A stretch of 64,000 nucleotides of DNA from UBA2266 sp964406945. Its GTDB lineage: Bacteria > Planctomycetota > Phycisphaerae > Sedimentisphaerales > Anaerobacaceae. The notes beneath the pieces are model-generated. The model worked only from the letters and a program-made list of their open reading frames with translations, ran no database searches and was not told the DNA's origin. The stretch lies in the NCBI GenBank assembly GCA_964406945.1, contig CAYOTO010000008.1, positions 26,870-90,869 on the forward strand, read 5' to 3'. Both the position numbers and the translations under genes were made by a program. Below, piece by piece: positions 16,392-24,703 of this stretch (its first letter is position 1; every line of letters starts with the position of its first letter).

Positions 16392-17622
16392 CTCGTCCGG
16401 CCTCTTCGCCTAATTTTTTTACATCTTGCTGTGAAACAACAGCCCCGGAACCCACGTTCGATCCGTCGTTCAGTTCGAGGGGAGCTATGAGGACCGAACC
16501 GGAACCTATGAAACAATTATCTCCAATACTGGTGCGGCGAACCTCGACGCCGTCGAAGTTTGCCGTGATGGACCCGGCTCCAATATTGACGTTTTGTCCG
16601 ATCGTCGCATCGCCGAGGTAGCTGTGGTGTCTGGCCCGTACGCCTTTTTCCAGGGTCGAATTCTTGACCTCGGTGAACACTCCCAGCACGACATCCTCTT
16701 TCATTACCGTTCCGTCGCGCAGATACGCGAAGGGTCCTATACGGCAACTGCGGCCGATGTTCACGGCCCCATGAATGTACGTAAAAGGCTCTATGACCGT
16801 ATCCTGGCCGATTTTGGCCCGTGCGTCGATCCAGGTGTTGTCGGGGTCGACGATCGTAACGCCCTGGTCCATCAGCTCCTGCTGAATTCGCTCCTGCATG
16901 ATTTTGCTGGCGACACTGAGCTGTTTGCGGCTGTTTACGCCCATTGCCTCGTCGGGGCGAACGGCCGTAACCGCAACGACCTTCTTACCGGACGCGATGG
17001 TTACAGCCAGTGCGTCGGTGAGGTAGAACTCGTTCTTGACGTTGTCCGGCTTGATTTGCTCGAGAGCCTCGAAAAGAACCTTGTTGTCGAACAGGTAATA
17101 GCTGGGATTGACCTCTTTGATGGCCTTCTGTTCGGGGGTGCAGTCGCTGTGTTCGACTATTCCCTGGATATTGCCGTAGCTGTCTCGAACGATTCTTCCG
17201 TAGCCGCTCGGGTCTTCCAGCACCGCGGTTGCCAGAGTGCAGGCCGAGTGTTCGGCCTCATGCTTGTCTATGACCGTCTTGAGCGTTGTGCCCCTTATGA
17301 GGGGGCCGTCGCCGCAGAGGATCAGGGTTTCGCCGTCGAACGCCTGCAAATGCTCTCTGCAGCACATAACCGCGTGTCCGGTTCCCCGCTGGTCGCTCTG
17401 GGTAACCCAGACGACATCGCGTGCGTCGGCGAAACGGCTTTTCACCTCGTCGGCGCAGTATCCGACCACGACGTACATCTTTTTGACGCCCACACTTCGG
17501 CATGCATCCAGAACGTAGTCCAGCATAGGCCGGCCGCATACCTCGTGCAGAACCTTCGCCAGCCGCGTATTCATACGCGTACTCGAACCCGCCGCCAGAA
17601 TAACAGCAACCCGTTCGGCCAT
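16378..17622 (-). CDS. glmU: bifunctional GlmU: GlcN-1-P acetyltransferase / GlcNAc-1-P uridylyltransferase
   Basis: GlmU makes UDP-GlcNAc, the precursor of peptidoglycan and lipid A. The N-terminal nucleotidyltransferase domain (about 1-225) has ILAAGSSTRMNTRLAKVLHE, a variant of the usual GxGTRMxSxxPKVLH in which the Pro is Ala and the Lys is kept, and GTGHAVMCC. The C-terminal hexapeptide beta-helix (about 245-400) has the acetyltransferase block VKNSTLEKGVRARHHSYLGD, read in parts, and NIGAGSITANFDG. At 414 residues it is shorter than E. coli (456), mainly at the C-terminus. ATG 17622 is the natural start; a TTG at 17628 adds two residues. It heads the long minus-strand block, providing the substrate used by the lpx genes at its far end. 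Confidence 0.93.
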   Translation of the reverse strand: MAERVAVILAAGSSTRMNTRLAKVLHEVCGRPMLDYVLDACRSVGVKKMYVVVGYCADEVKSRFADARDVVWVTQSDQRGTGHAVMCCREHLQAFDGETLILCGDGPLIRGTTLKTVIDKHEAEHSACTLATAVLEDPSGYGRIVRDSYGNIQGIVEHSDCTPEQKAIKEVNPSYYLFDNKVLFEALEQIKPDNVKNEFYLTDALAVTIASGKKVVAVTAVRPDEAMGVNSRKQLSVASKIMQERIQQELMDQGVTIVDPDNTWIDARAKIGQDTVIEPFTYIHGAVNIGRSCRIGPFAYLRDGTVMKEDVVLGVFTEVKNSTLEKGVRARHHSYLGDATIGQNVNIGAGSITANFDGVEVRRTSIGDNCFIGSGSVLIAPLELNDGSNVGSGAVVSQQDVKKLGEEAGRDVSE

Positions 17623-17660
17623 AAACAAGTAATCTCACTAACTATTTAGCAAATAACGAC

Positions 17661-17690
17661 TTAGAACCGGGCAAAGCCGGAACCTGACAA
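17661..17690 (-). promoter_or_regulatory. weak candidate promoter for the glmU block
   Basis: TTGTCA (17685-17690) and TTCTAA (17661-17666) on the minus strand are separated by 18 bases, 39 bases before the glmU start. The -10 is poor, so this is only a candidate. Cotranscription with the tRNA upstream is the alternative. Confidence 0.3.
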
Positions 17691-17696
17691 CTTAAA

Positions 17697-17768
17697 CTAC
17701 CCGGCCAGGACTCGAACCTGGAACGAGGGCACCAAAAGCCCTTGTGTTGCCAATTACACCACCGGGTA
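17697..17768 (-). tRNA. tRNA-Gln (anticodon TTG)
   Basis: A 72-base cloverleaf on the minus strand. Acceptor arm TACCCGG pairs with CCGGGTA, anticodon stem AGGGC/GCCCT holds the loop TTTTGGT with anticodon TTG, and the T arm carries GGTTCGAGTCC. The discriminator is G; CCA is not encoded. Confidence 0.95.
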
Positions 17769-18291
17769 TTCCTGGAAACCCGCATTTGAGAAAGAACAAT
17801 GCCGTAAACTGATCGACACTGGACTTCGCGAAGCTTGTCACGGATGACCATTCTGTACTGGTCCGGTCGGTCCCTGCCGGAGGCTTGAGTCAGCCACGCC
17901 GTGATACTGCTGACCCCCTGGGCCGTTCAAAACGGCCCGCCACAACCCCTTGCGGCAAGGCAGACGGGTAAATTACAACAGTCTGGCGAATAAATCAACC
18001 CTTTTCTGGGAAAAAACGGCAGCATAAGATTTTGCCGCCAATTTTTCTCACACCCAAACTTTTGCTATATCGGCGATTCGCAGTAGCCCGGCAAGGAAAA
18101 ACGCGACTGGCCGTCACAGGGCCATTGCAATCGGCACAGTAATCAAATCCGTGCCTTTTCGGCCTGCGACTGCACTCGGGAGGGTGCCGAATCAGCAATT
18201 TCCTTATGGCGGGCGATGCCGGTGTGTTCGTAATAAGTACTGTAATGACGCAATGACGCTGCTTATGAGAAATTACGTTGGGAAAAAGGGC
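17769..18291. other. intergenic stretch with one strong hairpin
   Basis: No gene is supported. The only clear structure is a perfect 8-bp hairpin with a 3-base loop, GGGCCGTTCAAAACGGCCC at 17920-17938. It lacks a T run on either strand, so it is not a classical terminator. It could be part of an unrecognised RNA or leader. Confidence 0.45.
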
Positions 18292-18495
18292 ATGAGGTAC
18301 TTGAAGATCGCCATGCTGTGGGTCGGTTTCGTCGCTGCGAGCGTGGGGGCAATGGGTTGTAATACGCTGGAAGGGATCGGCGAGGATACGGCCGCAGTGG
18401 GAAGAGGCATTCAGGATGTGTTCGACGGCGATGAAGAGGCTGAGGACGTCGAGGAAGCAGACGAAGTAGAAGAGGCAGAGGGCGTTAAAGAGTAG
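18292..18495 (+). CDS. entericidin-like small lipoprotein, copy 1
   Basis: A 67-residue protein with signal peptide MRYLKIAMLWVGFVAASVGAMGC; lipidated Cys at 23. The mature start CNTLEGIGEDTAAVGRGIQD matches the entericidin (EcnA/B) pattern N-T-x-x-G-x-G-E-D. In E. coli entericidins are tiny lipoproteins described as a toxin/antidote pair. A very acidic tail (Glu/Asp/Val-rich) follows. The ATG at 18292 is just after AAAGGG; an ATG at 18265 in frame would add nine residues and still give a usable signal. A paralogue lies 145 bases downstream. Family call good, function unknown here. Confidence 0.75.
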   Translation: MRYLKIAMLWVGFVAASVGAMGCNTLEGIGEDTAAVGRGIQDVFDGDEEAEDVEEADEVEEAEGVKE

Positions 18496-18639
18496 GTGTT
18501 TGCCTGACGTGTGTGCATGGTACTCCATATCGAGGCCAAAAATAAGGATTTCGCCTATATCAATGGTTTGTGTAAGTACGTAAGTTAGAGAGCGGTAAGT
18601 GATGTTAAAAAACGGCGGTAATTTAGAAAGGGGCCTGCC

Positions 18640-18786
18640 ATGAAGTGGCTGAAAGTATTCGTTTTGTGGTGTGCATTGATTGGTGCTGCTTTTACGGCGG
18701 TGGGATGCAATACCCTCGAAGGGGTGGGTGAAGATGTCGAAGCCGGCGGCGAAGGAATACAGGACGCAGCCGACGGCGACGAATAA
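18640..18786 (+). CDS. entericidin-like small lipoprotein, copy 2
   Basis: A 48-residue protein, MKWLKVFVLWCALIGAAFTAVGC with Cys again at 23, followed by NTLEGVGEDVEAGGEGIQDA and a short acidic end. It is clearly a paralogue of the protein encoded upstream: the same signal length and the same CNTLEG[IV]GED...G.GIQD core, but without the long acidic tail. GAAAGGGG lies seven bases before the ATG, so the start is well supported. Confidence 0.8.
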   Translation: MKWLKVFVLWCALIGAAFTAVGCNTLEGVGEDVEAGGEGIQDAADGDE

Positions 18787-18857
18787 CAACAGTTGAACAG
18801 CGAATATTCAGTTTCGGCGCTTTCGAATTCTCTCGGACGTGGAGGTAAAGGAACGGT

Positions 18858-20051
18858 ATGCAAAAGATACTTTCATGCATCCTGGTTCTTTTTGCGTTAG
18901 CTGGCTGTGATGGCGAAAAAGGTCCGGTTTCAGAGACCGGGTCGAGGAGTACGGTGTCCGACGGGGGGCGACAGAGCCGGGACGCCGGGGAGTATGCCGA
19001 TGCAGCCGACAAGGAGAATGCCGAATCCGAGAACGCAATGACTGAGCAATCCGACGATTCGAAAAGCGCCGAAACTTCCTCATCCGCAACTTCGACAGCC
19101 CCCGAAACAGTCGATGAAAACGAGCCGGCCGAAGAGAGCCGGGCACCGGTTGCTGCAGAAAGCGATTCCGAGGATCCCGAAGCGGATGAGCATGATGTGG
19201 ACCCTGTGGATCAGGCGAACGTGGCGGCCCAGGAAGGTCCGGAGCACCCAGAAGAAGCAGAAGAATCCGCGACAGAGGACAACAAGGGCCCGACAATCGG
19301 ACTGGTGCCGGATGATGAGTCCAAGACCAATCCGATTCACGAGTTCATGTATTTCGTACCGCTTATTTCACCGAATCGTGTAGTTCGTACAATCAGCGAA
19401 GGCAATACCCAAACAGGCACGATAATAGAAGTAAGCCGGCGCAAAGAGGGCCAAAGCTTTACCTGCGAGTGCATATTCAACATGGGCGGAAGCGGTCGCC
19501 AGAGCTATCTGTTCGATCCCAACGACATGATCGAGCGAAATCTGGCGGACCACGAAAAAGGCGAACCGCTTTCGAAGATGCTGGAATACATCATTTTCGA
19601 GGGCCGGGGCCAGGGCCGAATGGTAACGAAAGGCCGCGTTGCGGACGGTGAAACGGTGGTCGAATCGGTGGACGTTCACTTCACGAACGACGAAAGCGAC
19701 ACAAGCCCGGTAACCATACAACTGTACGACATCAAACCCGAAGACGGCCGCTACGAATATGAGAACGCATCCAGCCGAATCGTGGGCCGGGTCAAGGTGC
19801 TCTCGTTCCAACGCGACAGTTCCGCGGAGCCGAAGATGGGCATAAAGGTCGATTCGATCAGGAACAAAGGCGACAAGGAAAACTGGTGGGCGAGGTTCAA
19901 GGGCTCTATCGCCAACATGTTCATCCCGCCGCTGAAAGTAACCAAACTCGGCAATGAAACGATGCTGGACTTCGGCCTGGCCGTTTACGAAGGCCGGGAA
20001 ACATTCACGTTTCCCAAGGCCGAGAACCTGGTCAAAGCATCTTCAGAGTAA
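18858..20051 (+). CDS. lipoprotein of unknown function with acidic linker
   Basis: A 397-residue protein. Signal peptide MQKILSCILVLFALAGC with lipidated Cys at 17 (LAGC lipobox), then about 130 residues of low-complexity Ser/Glu/Asp/Ala linker (residues 25-155). A folded C-terminal domain (about 160-397) begins EFMYFVPLISPNRVVRTI. It contains regions such as FTCECIFNMGGSGRQSYLFD and GSIANMFIPPLKVTKLGNE. I do not recognise the domain. GGAGGT precedes the ATG. It follows the two entericidin-like genes on the same strand and may be expressed with them; its long linker would let the domain reach across the periplasm. Confidence 0.75.
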   Translation: MQKILSCILVLFALAGCDGEKGPVSETGSRSTVSDGGRQSRDAGEYADAADKENAESENAMTEQSDDSKSAETSSSATSTAPETVDENEPAEESRAPVAAESDSEDPEADEHDVDPVDQANVAAQEGPEHPEEAEESATEDNKGPTIGLVPDDESKTNPIHEFMYFVPLISPNRVVRTISEGNTQTGTIIEVSRRKEGQSFTCECIFNMGGSGRQSYLFDPNDMIERNLADHEKGEPLSKMLEYIIFEGRGQGRMVTKGRVADGETVVESVDVHFTNDESDTSPVTIQLYDIKPEDGRYEYENASSRIVGRVKVLSFQRDSSAEPKMGIKVDSIRNKGDKENWWARFKGSIANMFIPPLKVTKLGNETMLDFGLAVYEGRETFTFPKAENLVKASSE

Positions 20052-20056
20052 CCGGC

Positions 20057-20710
20057 TCAGCAGCACAAACGCAGTCCATCCAGGCACAGTCGTGCAACCT
20101 GTTCGGCATCCGATTCGGGCACAGGCAGCAGATTCCAGAAGAAGTTCAGGACCGGTCCGATTACGGTGTCTATTGCGCGTGTAAATACGGCGATCAGGAG
20201 CACGACCATCCAGATCCTTGTCCACCTGGCCGAGACGGTCGGGCGCAGGCCGGGAATCAGACACGGCCAGATTTTACTGCCGTCCAGCGGCGGAATCGGC
20301 AGCAGGTTTATGGTTGCCAGCATGGCGTTTATTATGAAAACCGTCGAGAAGAACCCGAAAATCAGCCAGTGGGGGTATATTCGGTAGCTGATGTAGACGG
20401 CCCCCAGACTGACGGCGCAGATCAGAAGATTCGATACAGGCCCGGCGATTGAACTCAGCAGGTAGTAGAGTTTAGGCCGCTTGAAATTATAAAGGTTGAT
20501 CTCGACGGGCCTGCCCCAGCCGAAGCCGAGCAGAAATAGCGCCGCGGTGCCGAAAAGTGTGAGGTGTTTGAACGGATTGAGGCTGATGCGGCCCATGCGT
20601 TCGGCGTTTTTGTCGCCCAGCCATTTGGCGCTTAGAGCGTGGGCCGCCTCGTGAGCGGTTATGCCGATAACCAGGCCCGGCAGCAGCATGAGTGCCAGTT
20701 CGATGGTCAT
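20057..20710 (-). CDS. site-2 protease-like (M50) membrane metalloprotease
   Basis: A 217-residue membrane protein of the M50 family. The zinc motif H20-E21-x2-H24 lies in ITAHEAAHALSAKWLGD, and the third-ligand block NLLPIPPLDGSKIWP is near residue 137. Four or more hydrophobic segments are visible. Proteins of this small type lack PDZ domains and resemble the archaeal-like S2P homologues often annotated 'site-2 protease family'. The substrate is unknown. The start overlaps the stop of the gene upstream (ATGA at 20707-20710), so the two are translationally coupled. It ends 5 bases from the convergent lipoprotein gene. Confidence 0.88.
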   Translation of the reverse strand: MTIELALMLLPGLVIGITAHEAAHALSAKWLGDKNAERMGRISLNPFKHLTLFGTAALFLLGFGWGRPVEINLYNFKRPKLYYLLSSIAGPVSNLLICAVSLGAVYISYRIYPHWLIFGFFSTVFIINAMLATINLLPIPPLDGSKIWPCLIPGLRPTVSARWTRIWMVVLLIAVFTRAIDTVIGPVLNFFWNLLPVPESDAEQVARLCLDGLRLCC

Positions 20711-21534
20711 GGGGCCTCCTGGAAACGCTGGTAGTCACTCGATTGCGCGATTTCGGCCAGGCGCCAGTTGACTCTCTCGAAGACGACGCCCGCCTGTTCA
20801 GCCCGGTGCATTGCGGTCATGACGCCGTCGTGGTCGCCGATGTACAGATATCCCAGGCTTTCGAGGCACAGCACGGCCGCCTCGGCAAGACCGGAGGCCA
20901 TTTTCGAGAAGTACTTCTGGGATTGCGACTGCTCGCCGCGGACCGTTGCGGTGATCCACTTGACCCAGAACGCCCCGGAGTGCTCTTCGATTTTGAGGAT
21001 GCGGTCCGCTATTTGCTCGGCCGGCTGCCACTGCCGGTCCTCCATGTACAGCTCGGCTTTTGCAAGTAATGCCGAGCGGCTGAACAGACCGGGCAGGTCG
21101 TTTCGCGACAGGGCCTCTTCGACCAGTTCGGCCCTGGAAGGCTCGTAGTCGGGCAGGATGTTGCTCAGCTCCAGCTCGAGCCAGAGCAGCATCTGCAGGT
21201 TATCGCAGCCTATCTGCCGCGCGTGCGAAGTCCACTCGGCGGCCGAACGGGCCGAGCCTCGCATACCGTATTCCATACTGGCCATGTAGCCGGCCAGTTG
21301 GGCGTCCGGAACCTCATTGAGCATTTCGCGACACAGGTTTCTCGCGGTTTCGGGCCCTTCGCGGGCCCAGGTATGGGCCAGGACTTTTGCGCCGTCGCCG
21401 GGGTTCTTGCCCAGCCGCCACGCCGCGGACCACCAACTGTAGGTATCCGCGATGTGGATTATATCGACCAGGCCCGCCACGGCCCGTATCGCCCCGGCGC
21501 CCGTTTTTCCCAAGATAGAAGCCAAAAAAACCAC
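20707..21534 (-). CDS. TPR-like helical protein, function unknown
   Basis: A 275-residue protein rich in amphipathic helices. Repeats of the type ALLAKAELYMEDRQWQPAEQIADRIL and AAVLCLESLGYLYIGDHDGVMTAMHRAEQAG (read in parts) have TPR-like spacing of about 34 residues. The N-terminal 30 residues are mildly hydrophobic. The start is GTG at 21534 behind GAAAGG. It is directly coupled to the M50 protease (4-base overlap), so the two probably work together, for example as substrate adaptor and protease. No catalytic motif seen. Confidence 0.7.
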   Translation of the reverse strand: MVFLASILGKTGAGAIRAVAGLVDIIHIADTYSWWSAAWRLGKNPGDGAKVLAHTWAREGPETARNLCREMLNEVPDAQLAGYMASMEYGMRGSARSAAEWTSHARQIGCDNLQMLLWLELELSNILPDYEPSRAELVEEALSRNDLPGLFSRSALLAKAELYMEDRQWQPAEQIADRILKIEEHSGAFWVKWITATVRGEQSQSQKYFSKMASGLAEAAVLCLESLGYLYIGDHDGVMTAMHRAEQAGVVFERVNWRLAEIAQSSDYQRFQEAP

Positions 21535-21637
21535 CTTTCAAAAACCGAAAAAAAAGCGGCCGATCCGCACGAAAACCACGATCCACGCAAATCGCCCGCA
21601 GTTCAAGCCCAATCCTACACCATGATTTGCGGCGGCG

Positions 21638-22195
21638 TCAAGAAATCCCGCTTTCGAGAATGAGTTCGGCGGCCTGCTGGATGCCGGGGACTATTGGGAC
21701 TTTCATGTCCAGTTCGCGGCGGTGTTTTCTGCCGTGGCCGCAGAGCAGGTATATGCCCTTGGCTCCGGCGTTGGCGGCAAGTTCGACGTCGTGGGGGTGG
21801 TCGCCTATCGCAAATGAGCGCTTAAGGTCTATTCCGTGGTCTTTGGCGGCCTTGTTCAGGAACCAGGGCTTGGGTTTGATGCACTTGCAGCCGTCGCCGC
21901 GGGCGTGGGGGCATACGTACGTTTGGACTATTGCAATGCCCGATTCGGCAAGGAGCGAGGTCAGATAGGAATTGATGCGGTCTACGTCCTCTATGGTAAT
22001 TTCGCCTTTGGCCACGCCGGTCTGATTGGTCACGATAAAAAGACGAAAATGTTCTTGCAGCTTGCCAAGAGCCTGTACAGCGCCTTTGTAGAGAACAACA
22101 TCGGATGTGTCGCGGATGTGGCCCCGGTCTTCGATTATCGTGCCGTCCCTGTCCAGAAACACGCCCGGGCTGTGTCCGTCAGCTCTTGCGGTCAT
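21638..22195 (-). CDS. gmhB: D-glycero-D-manno-heptose 1,7-bisphosphate 7-phosphatase (HAD family)
   Basis: GmhB removes the C7 phosphate in ADP-heptose synthesis for the lipopolysaccharide core. The HAD nucleophile motif FLDRDGTI has Asp at 15 and 17, followed by TNQTGVAKGEI and KCIKPKPWF. The Cys/His zinc loop YVCPHARGDGCKC is diagnostic of GmhB within HAD phosphatases. The last HAD motif is AIGDHPHDVELA. Length 185 fits. GGAGG precedes the ATG. It is isolated from other heptose genes here. Confidence 0.92.
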   Translation of the reverse strand: MTARADGHSPGVFLDRDGTIIEDRGHIRDTSDVVLYKGAVQALGKLQEHFRLFIVTNQTGVAKGEITIEDVDRINSYLTSLLAESGIAIVQTYVCPHARGDGCKCIKPKPWFLNKAAKDHGIDLKRSFAIGDHPHDVELAANAGAKGIYLLCGHGRKHRRELDMKVPIVPGIQQAAELILESGIS

Positions 22196-22816
22196 GCCGA
22201 ACCCGACCTCCGGCCGTCATCGCTCCGGGCTGCTCCCATCGTGAATCTGCCGCTGTTTTTGACATAGAGGCACTTGGCCCTGATTCTGTAAGTAGTTTGA
22301 AGGCTCATCAGACCACTTCAACCAGTATAACGCTTGCGATTGCCCATTACCATACCCGCCCCCTGAAGTTTCACATCGGCTCGCGTCGCGACGAAAAAAG
22401 CAACCGCCCGATTTCTGACCTGGCCAGAATAATCTCTGGGCAAAACAGTTTGCCCGGATGCTCAAAGTTGGCAAACTCCAATCAGGCCAATACTGCATGT
22501 TATTGGCCAATAAAAGTTTACGTCGCGTAGCCCTCCCCTACGGCGAAAAACACTCGCCGGATTCGCAAGAGCCCTCTTAACCAACTGTTCTGCAGTTGTT
22601 TCTCAAATTTGAGGCGTGGGGGAACTTTGTGCATCTGGGGCACCGAACTGTTTCGCCGAGTCAATTTCGCTGAATTCCTGCCCACCGGTTATTCCGAAAA
22701 GCCGGTTCTTGTTGTATTATCGGATGTGGGAAAAGATGGCAATTTGCTGCAAGCCCATACACCTTCTTGTTCAAGCATCCCCCGCCTAAATGACGAAAAC
22801 ATCATAAGTGGAATGG
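22196..22816. other. intergenic stretch, no gene supported
   Basis: About 620 bases between gmhB and the promoter of the phosphatase gene. Short reading frames exist on both strands but none has a ribosome binding site, recognisable motif or conserved-looking composition. Confidence 0.5.
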
Positions 22817-22845
22817 TTGACTTGGCCGGCGATTCAGGTTAAAAT
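22817..22845 (+). promoter_or_regulatory. sigma70-type promoter of the tyrosine phosphatase gene
   Basis: TTGACT at 22817-22822 and TAAAAT at 22840-22845 with a 17-base spacer. The start would be near 22852, leaving a ~75-base leader. Confidence 0.6.
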
Positions 22846-22926
22846 TTCGGTATAAATCGTCCTGCCGGGTCTTTCAAATTCGCAATTGATCCAGACGCAA
22901 GGCAGTTATTTGGGAGGATGCGCGAT

Positions 22927-23619
22927 ATGAAGCAACTTCTAGCGACTATTAAGGCTCGTTTCTCCAAATCTGAGAAGTCTAAAAGGTCTAAAAAACGGCG
23001 CGATAACCGACGTACGATCATATTGATCTTACTAATAGGGGGCGCCATCTGGGTATGGGAAGAGGTCTTGGAATATCACATTATTCCAAAGAGATGGGGA
23101 ACCGTCGAAGCCGGGCATATCTATCGTAGCGGGCGGCTCTCAACGACGCTGGTCGAGAAGATGTTTCGCAAGTACAGCATCGATGTTGTAGTCGACTTGA
23201 CATCCGCAATACCCAGCGATGAAGAGCAGATAGCCGAAGAATCAGCGGTCAAGGAACTGAAGATAAGGCACGTTCGATTCCCGCTCGGCGGCAGCGGCAC
23301 CGGAGATATTCGCAATTATGCCGGGGCCATCGCGGCCATGGTCGAGGCGCGCAAGCGGAACCAGACCGTGCTGGTGCACTGCGAGGCCGGGGCCCAGAGG
23401 ACCGGTGGGGTGGTGGCCTGCTATCAGATGCTTATCGAGGGCAAGCCCATCGAGTACGTTTACGACCACATGCAGGACTACGGCTGGGAGCCCGACGATT
23501 ATAAGCTCGTAGACTATATCAACGCCAATATCGACGATTTGTGCGTTCTGCTCAAACAGATGGGGATTATCAAGGACATACCTCAGCCGCTGCCGCAATT
23601 GCCGGACACCTACACCTGA
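22927..23619 (+). CDS. membrane-anchored dual-specificity/tyrosine phosphatase
   Basis: A 230-residue protein. A very basic N-terminus (KARFSKSEKSKRSKKRRDNR) is followed by one membrane segment (about 30-45, TIILILLIGGAIWVW). A cysteine-phosphatase domain (about 55-220) carries the signature HCEAGAQRT, with nucleophile Cys 152 and Arg 158, and the Asp-containing block DLTSAIPSDEEQ. The architecture suggests a phosphatase with its active site on the far side of the inner membrane, acting on phosphoprotein or phospholipid. Phosphatidylglycerophosphate phosphatases of the PTP fold are one option. GGGAGG lies nine bases before ATG 22927; ATG 22918 is directly abutting the Shine-Dalgarno and is less likely. 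Monocistronic. Confidence 0.85.
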   Translation: MKQLLATIKARFSKSEKSKRSKKRRDNRRTIILILLIGGAIWVWEEVLEYHIIPKRWGTVEAGHIYRSGRLSTTLVEKMFRKYSIDVVVDLTSAIPSDEEQIAEESAVKELKIRHVRFPLGGSGTGDIRNYAGAIAAMVEARKRNQTVLVHCEAGAQRTGGVVACYQMLIEGKPIEYVYDHMQDYGWEPDDYKLVDYINANIDDLCVLLKQMGIIKDIPQPLPQLPDTYT

Positions 23620-23646
23620 TAGACGGCTTCGCGACCCACTCCGGCA

Positions 23647-24597
23647 TCAGCGAAGCGTTTTGACTTCACAAGTCAGGGCCCGTTCGACCTCGACCCAGGT
23701 CGAACCATCCGTCAGTCCGCGTGCTTTGGCGGTGCCCGTTTTCAGGGCTGTTTCGAGAGCGGTCTTGTAATCGCGGCGGTCGGCAAGGCCTTTAAGGAAT
23801 CCCGCCAGCAGGTAATCGCCGCAGCCTACGGTCGAGAGCACCTTTTGCCGGCCGGAGCACCTGCCGCTCCAGCAACCCGATTTCGTCACCAGGATCGCCC
23901 CTCTGGGGCCGCGGCTTATCAGGACTACGCGAACCTTTTCCAGCAGTTCTTCGGCGGCTTTGCGCAGGCTGCTTATCCTGTCGGGGATCTCGCGTCCCAG
24001 CAGTTCGCACAGCTCGTCGACGTTCGGTTTGATCATCCACACGCCGTTTTCCACCAGTTGCTTCAGGGACGGCCCGGAGGTGTCGACTGCGATTTTGGCG
24101 CCCTTGTCCTTGCAGATTCTGACCAGCCCGCCGATTGCCGGAGCCAGTTCCGGTCCCGGCATCGAACCGGCGAAAACGCAAACATCCCCTTTTCGAACGG
24201 CGACGCGCAGTCTGGCCGCGAGCCTTTTCAAGGATGCGACGCTCGCCAGGTGACTGGTGCTTCGCAGGTGCATTTCGCGGCGGTTCGCGGTGTCCAGCAT
24301 GGTGACGTTTCGCCTGGTCGGACCCGGTGCCCGGGTGAAGGCGGTTTTGATGTATCTGCTCAGATCGGCCAGTTCACGGTGCATCCGGTCGAAGTCGTCG
24401 CGGCCCCAGAGTCCGGCGGCCATGCTCCTTTGACCCATCCACGCAAGGGCGCGCGATATGTTCAGCGCTTTGCCGGCCGGCTGCGTGGCGACCGACTCGG
24501 CGATCTTATGATCGCCCCATTCGATTCCGGCGACCCTGCAGACGGTGTCCCAGCACGGACTCAATCCAATCGTGCGAATTTGGCCGAGCTCGATCAC
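23647..24597 (-). CDS. PfkB-family carbohydrate kinase (1-phosphofructokinase/tagatose-6-P kinase type)
   Basis: A 316-residue ribokinase-fold kinase. The N-terminal block IGLSPCWDTVCRV and AGKALNISRALAWMG are typical of the FruK/LacC branch (normally GGKGxNxAR). The C-terminal signature TVGCGDYLLAGFLKG contains the catalytic Asp in GCGD, where most members have GAGD. The substrate cannot be told from sequence; phosphosugars are typical. The start is GTG at 24597 with no clear Shine-Dalgarno. It is downstream of ftsK on the same strand with a 106-base gap. Confidence 0.85.
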   Translation of the reverse strand: MIELGQIRTIGLSPCWDTVCRVAGIEWGDHKIAESVATQPAGKALNISRALAWMGQRSMAAGLWGRDDFDRMHRELADLSRYIKTAFTRAPGPTRRNVTMLDTANRREMHLRSTSHLASVASLKRLAARLRVAVRKGDVCVFAGSMPGPELAPAIGGLVRICKDKGAKIAVDTSGPSLKQLVENGVWMIKPNVDELCELLGREIPDRISSLRKAAEELLEKVRVVLISRGPRGAILVTKSGCWSGRCSGRQKVLSTVGCGDYLLAGFLKGLADRRDYKTALETALKTGTAKARGLTDGSTWVEVERALTCEVKTLR

Positions 24598-24703
24598 AGA
24601 ATCACCAGCAAAGCGCCGCCCGGCAGCCGCCCGATAAAGGCCGGCCGACCGAACGATAGGAGGTTTTGATTTTCAATCGTTCAGGTTGGTCTAATCGCCG
24701 AAC

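Noticed and set aside
17920..17938. Perfect hairpin as a terminator or small RNA
   Set aside because: No T run on either strand and no match to SRP, RNase P, tmRNA or 6S features; left as an unexplained hairpin.
22196..22816. Short genes in the gap before the phosphatase gene
   Set aside because: Frames at 22217-22510 (-) and 22609-22842 (+) lack ribosome binding sites and protein-like composition.
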